DNA of 35,376 nucleotides from Streptomyces smaragdinus. Lineage in GTDB: Bacteria; Actinomycetota; Actinomycetes; Streptomycetales; Streptomycetaceae. Below, piece by piece: positions 30,658-35,376 of this stretch. Position numbers and translations under genes: made by a program. The notes beneath the pieces are model-generated. The model worked only from the letters and a program-made list of their open reading frames with translations. It was not told the origin of the DNA and ran no database searches. Location: positions 1 through 35,376 of the forward strand of contig NZ_WEGJ01000052.1 in NCBI RefSeq assembly GCF_009604385.1. Reading direction: 5' to 3'. Numbering within the stretch: position 1 is the first letter of the stretch; each line of letters begins with the position of its first letter.

Positions 30658-32934
30658 ATGACCGAGTCGGCGCTGGCGCTCCTGGGGCGGGCGTTGAAGG
30701 GGGCGCGGGAGAGCCGGCGGGTGTCGCAGCGGGAGCTCGCGCGGCGGATCGGGTACGGGCACAGTGCCCTCTCCCCGTACGAGCAGGGCCGACGGATCCC
30801 GCCCACCTGGATCGTCCGGCAGTACGAGAGCGAGCTCGGCCTCGGCGAGGGCACCCTCGGCACCCTCCTCAACCGCGCCCTGCGCGAACGCGCCGGCGAC
30901 CACCGCCCCGACGTCCGCGAGCTCCCGCCCTGGCCCGCCGACTTCGCGGGCCGCCGCGCCGAGCTCGCCCGCCTGGACGACATCGCCGCACACGCCGCCG
31001 ACGCCCCCCACCCCACCGTCGTCGTCCTGCACGGCCTCTCCGGCGTCGGCAAGACCACCCTCGCCCTGCGCGCCGCCCACCGGACGGCGTTCGGCCACCA
31101 GTGGTGGGTGGAACTGCACCGCGTCCACGCCGGCGTACGCACCCCCGTGCCCCCGGCCCCCGCGTTACGCCGCCTCCTCGGCCGCCTCGGCGTCCCCGAA
31201 CCCCGCATCCCCCGCGACGCGGCGGACCTCGCCCGGATGTACCGCTCCGAGCTCGCCGGCCAACCCGCCCTCCTGCTCCTCGACGACGCCCGCGACGCCG
31301 CCCAGGTCCGCCCCTTCATCCCCGGCTCCGGCCCCGCCCTGGTCCTCGTGACCAGCCTCAACCCCCTCGACGGCCTCGACGGCGCCATCCGCCTGCCGCT
31401 GACGCCGCTGCCCGCGCCGGAATCCGCCGGCCTCCTGGAGCGCATCGCCGGCGCCGGACGTCTGACGGACGATCCCGCGGCCGCCGCCCGCCTGGTCGAC
31501 GGCTGCGGCGGCTTCCCCCTCACCCTCCGCGTGGTCGGCGCCCGCCTCGCCGCCCACCCCGACTGGCCCCTCGCCCACTTCGCCGCACAGCTGCGCGACC
31601 GCGACGAACGCCTCGGCCCGGTGTCCGCCGCCCTGGACCGCTCGTACCGCGAACTCGCCCCCGCCGACCGCACCCTCCTGCGCCGCCTGGCCCTCCTCCC
31701 CGGCACGGGGACGGGCGCCGGCGCCGCCGCCGTCCTGCTCGGCGGCGTCCCCCCGCGCGAGGCGGCCGACGCCCTGGCGCGGCTGGCCGGCGCCGGAATG
31801 CTCACCCCGACGGCCCGCCCCGGCCGGTACCGGCCGCACGACCTCGTACGCCAGTTCGCCGAGCAGCGCCTGGCCGAGGAGGAGGACGAGCGGGAGACGG
31901 TGACGACCGCGCTGCACGACTGGCTGCTGACCACCGCCCTGGCCGCCGCCCTCGCCGTCTCGCCGGCGCGCGGCCCGTACGACGGCGGCCGCGAGGCGGC
32001 GCTGACCTGGCTCGACGACGAGGCGGAGGCGCTGCTCGCCGTACTGGAGGGCCTGTCGGCCGTACCCGCCGAGCCCTCGCTGAGCGAGCTGCTCACCGAG
32101 ATGGTCTGGTATTACGACCTGGGCTGCCGCTGGGACGAACTCGCCCGCTGCGCCCGCGCGATACGCCGGCTCGCCACCACCGACACCGCCCTCGCGGCCT
32201 GCGCCCTGAACGCCCTCGGCTACGCCCTGGCCTTCCTCGGCCGCCCGGCCGACGCCATCGCGTGCCACGAGGAGGCCCTGGAGCTGGCCCGTACGGACGG
32301 CAACTGGCGGGAGGAGGGCGACGCGCTGTCGAAGCTCGGGCTCTGCCGCTGGGAGACGGACCGCTTCCCGGAGGCGGTCGCCTACCACGAACAGGACCTC
32401 CGCCTGCGCGAACGCCACGCCGACCCGATCGGCACCGCGACCGCCCTCAGCCACCTCGGCTACGCCCTGCGCATGACGGGCCGCCACGACGAGGCCCTCG
32501 CCACCCTCGAACGCGCCCTCACCGCCTGCGCCACCGCCCGCGACGACCGCGCCATGGCGATGACCCGCTGGCGCCTGGCCATGACCCTGGCGGACACCGC
32601 CCGCTGGACAGACGCGGAGGCGCAGGCCCGCCGGGCCCTGACCTACTTCGAGGCCACCCGCGACACCTGGGGCCCCGGCGGCGCCCGCCTGGTCCTGGGC
32701 CGCGTCCACCTCGGCCGCGGCGCCCTCGACGAGGCGGTCACGGAACTGGACGAGGCGATCCGCGTCTTCGGCGACACGGGCGACCGCTTCCGCCAGTCCC
32801 AGACGCTGCGCCTCCTGGCCTCCGTCCACGCCGCGTCGTCCCGCCCGGAGGCGGCCACGGACTGCCGCCGCGCGGCGGCGCGGCTCCTGCCCGGCCGCGA
32901 TCCGTCGGCGGACGGCGGCGGGCCGCTGCGGTGA
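30658..32934 (+). CDS. XRE / NB-ARC / TPR regulator
   Basis: The 758-residue protein has an XRE-type HTH at about 10-65 (RRVSQRELARRIGYGHSALSPYEQG) and an NB-ARC ATPase. The P-loop is GLSGVGKT (126-133), Walker B ALLLLDDA, and the GxP motif is CGGFPLTLRVVGARL. The sensor segment reads LVTSLNP, without the usual Arg. From about 490 to 745 there are TPR-like helix pairs (LNALGYALAFLGRPADAIACHEEALELA and so on). Such STAND proteins switch state on a ligand; the HTH suggests a transcription target. TTA at 31165-31167 encodes Leu170, so translation should depend on the bldA tRNA. ATG 30658 is chosen because GGGGGAGGG lies just before it. Confidence 0.9.
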   Translation: MTESALALLGRALKGARESRRVSQRELARRIGYGHSALSPYEQGRRIPPTWIVRQYESELGLGEGTLGTLLNRALRERAGDHRPDVRELPPWPADFAGRRAELARLDDIAAHAADAPHPTVVVLHGLSGVGKTTLALRAAHRTAFGHQWWVELHRVHAGVRTPVPPAPALRRLLGRLGVPEPRIPRDAADLARMYRSELAGQPALLLLDDARDAAQVRPFIPGSGPALVLVTSLNPLDGLDGAIRLPLTPLPAPESAGLLERIAGAGRLTDDPAAAARLVDGCGGFPLTLRVVGARLAAHPDWPLAHFAAQLRDRDERLGPVSAALDRSYRELAPADRTLLRRLALLPGTGTGAGAAAVLLGGVPPREAADALARLAGAGMLTPTARPGRYRPHDLVRQFAEQRLAEEEDERETVTTALHDWLLTTALAAALAVSPARGPYDGGREAALTWLDDEAEALLAVLEGLSAVPAEPSLSELLTEMVWYYDLGCRWDELARCARAIRRLATTDTALAACALNALGYALAFLGRPADAIACHEEALELARTDGNWREEGDALSKLGLCRWETDRFPEAVAYHEQDLRLRERHADPIGTATALSHLGYALRMTGRHDEALATLERALTACATARDDRAMAMTRWRLAMTLADTARWTDAEAQARRALTYFEATRDTWGPGGARLVLGRVHLGRGALDEAVTELDEAIRVFGDTGDRFRQSQTLRLLASVHAASSRPEAATDCRRAAARLLPGRDPSADGGGPLR

Positions 32935-32937
32935 GGG

Positions 32938-33627
32938 TCAGTTCAGGTCTGCCCAGATCTGGTTCACCAGCGCGGCCGTCGCTTCCGGCCGGTGAATGTA
33001 CGTGTCACTCATGTCCGTGTGAACCGTGATCCGTACGGTGAGGTACGGCGACGAGCGCTGGCAGTACATCACCCGAACGTCCTCGGGCTTGATGTCCTCG
33101 TCCAGAACGTTCGAGTTGATGACCATGCAATCGACATCCCCATGGACAACCACCTCCTCCTGCGGTCGCGCCTGCCTGATCGCCTGAAGATCCAGATACC
33201 TCAACATGAGCCGCGGCGACGATGCCCGTACGGCGCTCAACTGAAGCTGTATCCCGAAGTCCTTGGCGGAATAGCTCTGCCAGAACGCCGGCGCTCCGCC
33301 ATATGCCTGAGACAGCAGCTCACCACTGCGCCGGTCTTCGGTCCGGACCCGATCGAGATATTGCGCCTGGTTCGGCTTCGATGCGAGAGCCTTCTCCGCG
33401 TGGCTGAGGCCGATGAGCGTCTCCGGCACAGCAAGCGGGCGTCCGGACGGCTTCGCGGGGGCGTCCTGGCTGTCCCCCGTGAACAGCCAGAACGCCCCGA
33501 CAACCGCGGCCCCCAGGATCACCCCGCCGAGAGCGGCAAGACCCGCCCGGGGACCTCGGGCGCCGTGCGGGCTCAGGACAGGGGAGGAAATCGTCTGCGT
33601 CACAGCTCCCGAGCGTAGGAACGGCAC
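32938..33627 (-). CDS. single-pass membrane protein, function unknown
   Basis: This 229-residue protein has a basic N-terminus, one transmembrane segment at about 31-50 (LAALGGVILGAAVVGAFWLF) and a globular extracellular part. That part has two Cys (DVDCMVI and VMYCQR) that may form a disulfide. No enzyme motif is visible. The start at 33627 (GTG) has GGGGAGGGG directly before it; GTG 33603 (GGGAG two bases upstream) is an alternative that drops eight residues. It begins 66 bp after the DUF4246 gene on the same strand and may be co-transcribed. Its stop is four bases from the stop of the NB-ARC gene. Confidence 0.75.
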   Translation of the reverse strand: MPFLRSGAVTQTISSPVLSPHGARGPRAGLAALGGVILGAAVVGAFWLFTGDSQDAPAKPSGRPLAVPETLIGLSHAEKALASKPNQAQYLDRVRTEDRRSGELLSQAYGGAPAFWQSYSAKDFGIQLQLSAVRASSPRLMLRYLDLQAIRQARPQEEVVVHGDVDCMVINSNVLDEDIKPEDVRVMYCQRSSPYLTVRITVHTDMSDTYIHRPEATAALVNQIWADLN

Positions 33628-33693
33628 CCCCTCCCCGGCCCGGGCGGCGTCGGCTCTGCGGACAGTCCGCGGACACCGCGCCCCCTCCGCACG

Positions 33694-35205
33694 TCAGTGC
33701 TCGCAGAGGGAGAACTCCCGTTCGTACAGCTCCTCGTTGTGCTCGTCGACGAAGAACTTGCGTTCCTGCATCAGCTCCTCGCGGTACGCCTTCGCCTGCT
33801 CGAGCGTCATCGTCGAGGTCTCGGCCCACGGCTGCTGCGGCGGTATGTCGGAGGTCGAGACGACCTTCTGCGACGGGTCGATCAGGAAGAACGCGAGGAT
33901 CTTGCGGTGCCCCGGCCGGGTGGGGTCCACGAGACCGAAGTCGCCGACGCGGTGCTGGAGCATGTTCGGGAACGCGAGGCAGCGGCCCGCCGGGGTCGCG
34001 GATGCTCCCAGGATCTTGTTGAGCTGGTCCTCGTCCTCCAGGCCGTAGACGTCGCGCAGGCCGTTGTCGTCGTTCTGCTCGTAGCTCGGGTCGTTGAGAA
34101 CCGCCCGGAAGCTGAGCTCGCTGTCGGTGATGTTCTCGCTGTCCCAGTAATAGATACCGGTGGAGACGATCCGCTCGTTCAGCATTCCCTCGACATGCCA
34201 GGAACCACCGGGGTACTCGGGCTTTTCCGGGGTGAGGTGAATGGTGGCGAGCTTGACGATGACCTGGAGATCACGTCCGCGCAGATTGACCCGGGCGGCG
34301 GCGTCGGGCACCTCGGGCGGGGTAAAGGCGGGAGCGTCCGGAATGACCGGGGCCCGGTTTTCCCACCACTCGTCCTGGGCCGTCGACCAGGCGTCCATCG
34401 CTTCCTTGAGGGCCTCCTTGTCGTCACCGAAAGCGTCCCGGTCCGGGTATTCCGGCTCCGAGTCGTACCAGCCGTACGGGTCGGTCTTGATCCGTACGGG
34501 CCGCGGATTGCGCAGGTCGGTGAGGACCTTCTCCCACAGCGGGACCATCCGGGCGAACACGTCCGGCAGCACGGCGGCGAGCTCGCGGTGGTCCTCGGGG
34601 TGGACGTTGTTGACGTACGACCGGAAGGTGGCCGCGCCCTCGTCGTTGACCTCGACGTCCGTGGGCAGCCACTGGAACTTCTTGGAGAACTCGTACTTCG
34701 CGTACCGGTACTCCGGCTCCTTCCACGCCCGCTCGGGCCCGCCGCTGGCGTCCTTCACGAGGCAGAAGAGCGACGGATGCACGAGGTCCAACACCTGCCC
34801 GTCGGACCCCGGATGCCAGTCCTTCTCCCCCTCGGGAACATCCTCCAGCACCCGCACGGCGTCCTTCAGCCGATCCCTGAGCCCGTCATCGACGAGCTGG
34901 TCCGAATACCAGACCCCGTCCACATCGGACACCTGAATCCCGGAAGCCTCGTCCCGCAACCCGGCGTAATACGCGAGCTCATCGATCACGTAATCGACCT
35001 GAGCCCCGGTCATGCCCCGCTCGCCGGCCTCCCGCCGCCACCGGGCCACGATTTCGGGGTCGTTCATCTTGACGAACCACTCCGGCTTCGACCGAATCGC
35101 GGCGCTGCACCGCATCATCTGATGCTCCCGCAACGTCCGGGGCTCGGCGAACGCCATGACACGCGAAGCCATAAACGGTATGGGAAAGGCGGCCTGCTCA
35201 CTCAA
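33694..35205 (-). CDS. DUF4246 protein, possible 2OG-Fe(II) oxygenase
   Basis: Read from TTG 35205 the protein has 503 residues. It shows the DUF4246 pattern: LREHQMMRCSAAIRSKPEW near the start, GGSWHVEGMLNERIVSTG in the middle and LQHRVGDFGL...PGHRKILAFFLIDP near the end. I read H337-x-E339, H418 and R434 as a possible Fe(II)-binding facial triad with the 2-oxoglutarate-binding Arg. In known enzymes of that class the motif is usually HxD. This is my inference from motif order. The TTG has GGAGGATCC about ten bases upstream; ATG 35172 or 35157 are alternatives without a ribosome site, and the frame is open to the right edge. Best known relatives of the family are fungal and actinobacterial proteins without assigned function. 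Confidence 0.7.
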   Translation of the reverse strand: MSEQAAFPIPFMASRVMAFAEPRTLREHQMMRCSAAIRSKPEWFVKMNDPEIVARWRREAGERGMTGAQVDYVIDELAYYAGLRDEASGIQVSDVDGVWYSDQLVDDGLRDRLKDAVRVLEDVPEGEKDWHPGSDGQVLDLVHPSLFCLVKDASGGPERAWKEPEYRYAKYEFSKKFQWLPTDVEVNDEGAATFRSYVNNVHPEDHRELAAVLPDVFARMVPLWEKVLTDLRNPRPVRIKTDPYGWYDSEPEYPDRDAFGDDKEALKEAMDAWSTAQDEWWENRAPVIPDAPAFTPPEVPDAAARVNLRGRDLQVIVKLATIHLTPEKPEYPGGSWHVEGMLNERIVSTGIYYWDSENITDSELSFRAVLNDPSYEQNDDNGLRDVYGLEDEDQLNKILGASATPAGRCLAFPNMLQHRVGDFGLVDPTRPGHRKILAFFLIDPSQKVVSTSDIPPQQPWAETSTMTLEQAKAYREELMQERKFFVDEHNEELYEREFSLCEH

Positions 35206-35376
35206 CTCTCTGGATCCTCCCAGTCGATGTCCGGTGCCCGGAACGATAGTGGAAGGCACCGACAAGACCGCCCTGGTTCCCGTTACCGCTGGTCCGGCAG
35301 CATCGGCGCGCGGCTCGTACATCGCCCACGCGGGCTTCATCCTCGCGGGCGTGACGGCGGCTACGCCGGAGGGCGT
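35206..35376. other. right-edge region, upstream of the DUF4246 gene
   Basis: These 171 bases hold the ribosome site (about 35214-35222) of the DUF4246 gene and presumably its promoter. The frame of that gene stays open to the edge, but the residues look unlike coding sequence. I see no other gene. Confidence 0.4.

Noticed and set aside
1..35376. tRNA, rRNA, CRISPR or insertion sequence
   Set aside because: No cloverleaf-like block, no regularly spaced repeats, and no intact transposase or integrase could be recognised.

Overview
The window is chromosomal DNA of very high GC content with codon use strongly biased to G/C in third positions, many GTG/TTG starts and a single in-frame TTA codon. 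Gene content (icmB, pcrA, guaA, paired NlpC/P60 hydrolases, LuxR-type two-component system, WXG-like/SUKH toxin loci, NB-ARC/TPR regulator) points to Streptomyces or a close relative. Species assignment is not possible from the sequence alone. I see no rRNA, tRNA, CRISPR array, insertion sequence or integrase.

Layout. 1-2033: the end of a DUF5691 gene converges on icmB, the small B12-binding subunit of isobutyryl-CoA mutase; a long hairpin and a near-consensus parS site lie between them. 2164-10079: a cell-envelope block with a lipase-like hydrolase, a membrane-anchored M23 (LytM) peptidase, pcrA helicase, and two paralogous secreted NlpC/P60 hydrolases around a small four-helix membrane protein. 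10106-13636: a minus-strand polymorphic-toxin locus made of a large WXG-like toxin with a YwqJ-type deaminase tip, a SUKH-3 immunity protein, a second stand-alone YwqJ-type deaminase and a second SUKH-3-like protein, tightly packed. 13862-16664: an L,D-transpeptidase-like lipoprotein, then guaA with hairpins on both sides.

16836-19250: a membrane protein with a TIG-like tail, a DoxX protein and a HIT-like protein. 19273-22951: a divergent stress-sensing unit. On the minus strand is a PspC-domain histidine kinase overlapping a LuxR-type response regulator; on the plus strand is a PspC protein with a LiaF-like C-terminal domain and a small membrane protein. Two perfect inverted repeats lie in the shared promoter region. 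Domain content recalls LiaFSR/VraTSR cell-envelope systems. 23073-25119: a lipoprotein and an alpha/beta hydrolase. 25233-28718: a minus-strand pair, succinate-semialdehyde-type dehydrogenase followed by a GMC (cholesterol-oxidase-like) oxidoreductase. 28806-29879: an AlkZ-type winged-helix protein.

29984-30567: what looks like the wreck of an Rpn-family (PD-(D/E)XK transposase-like) gene, with the N-terminal tag and a duplicated C-terminal domain kept and the nuclease core gone. 30658-32934: an XRE/NB-ARC/TPR regulator carrying the window's only TTA codon, so probably bldA-dependent. 32938-35205: a minus-strand pair, a DUF4246 protein (possible 2OG-Fe(II) oxygenase with an HxE instead of HxD motif) and a single-pass membrane protein.

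The most interesting items are the out-of-place parS-like site, the double YwqJ/SUKH-3 module with a possible ribosome-site-masking hairpin before the toxin, the PspC/LiaF-type unit with its palindromes, and the Rpn deletion derivative with an internal 48-bp perfect repeat.
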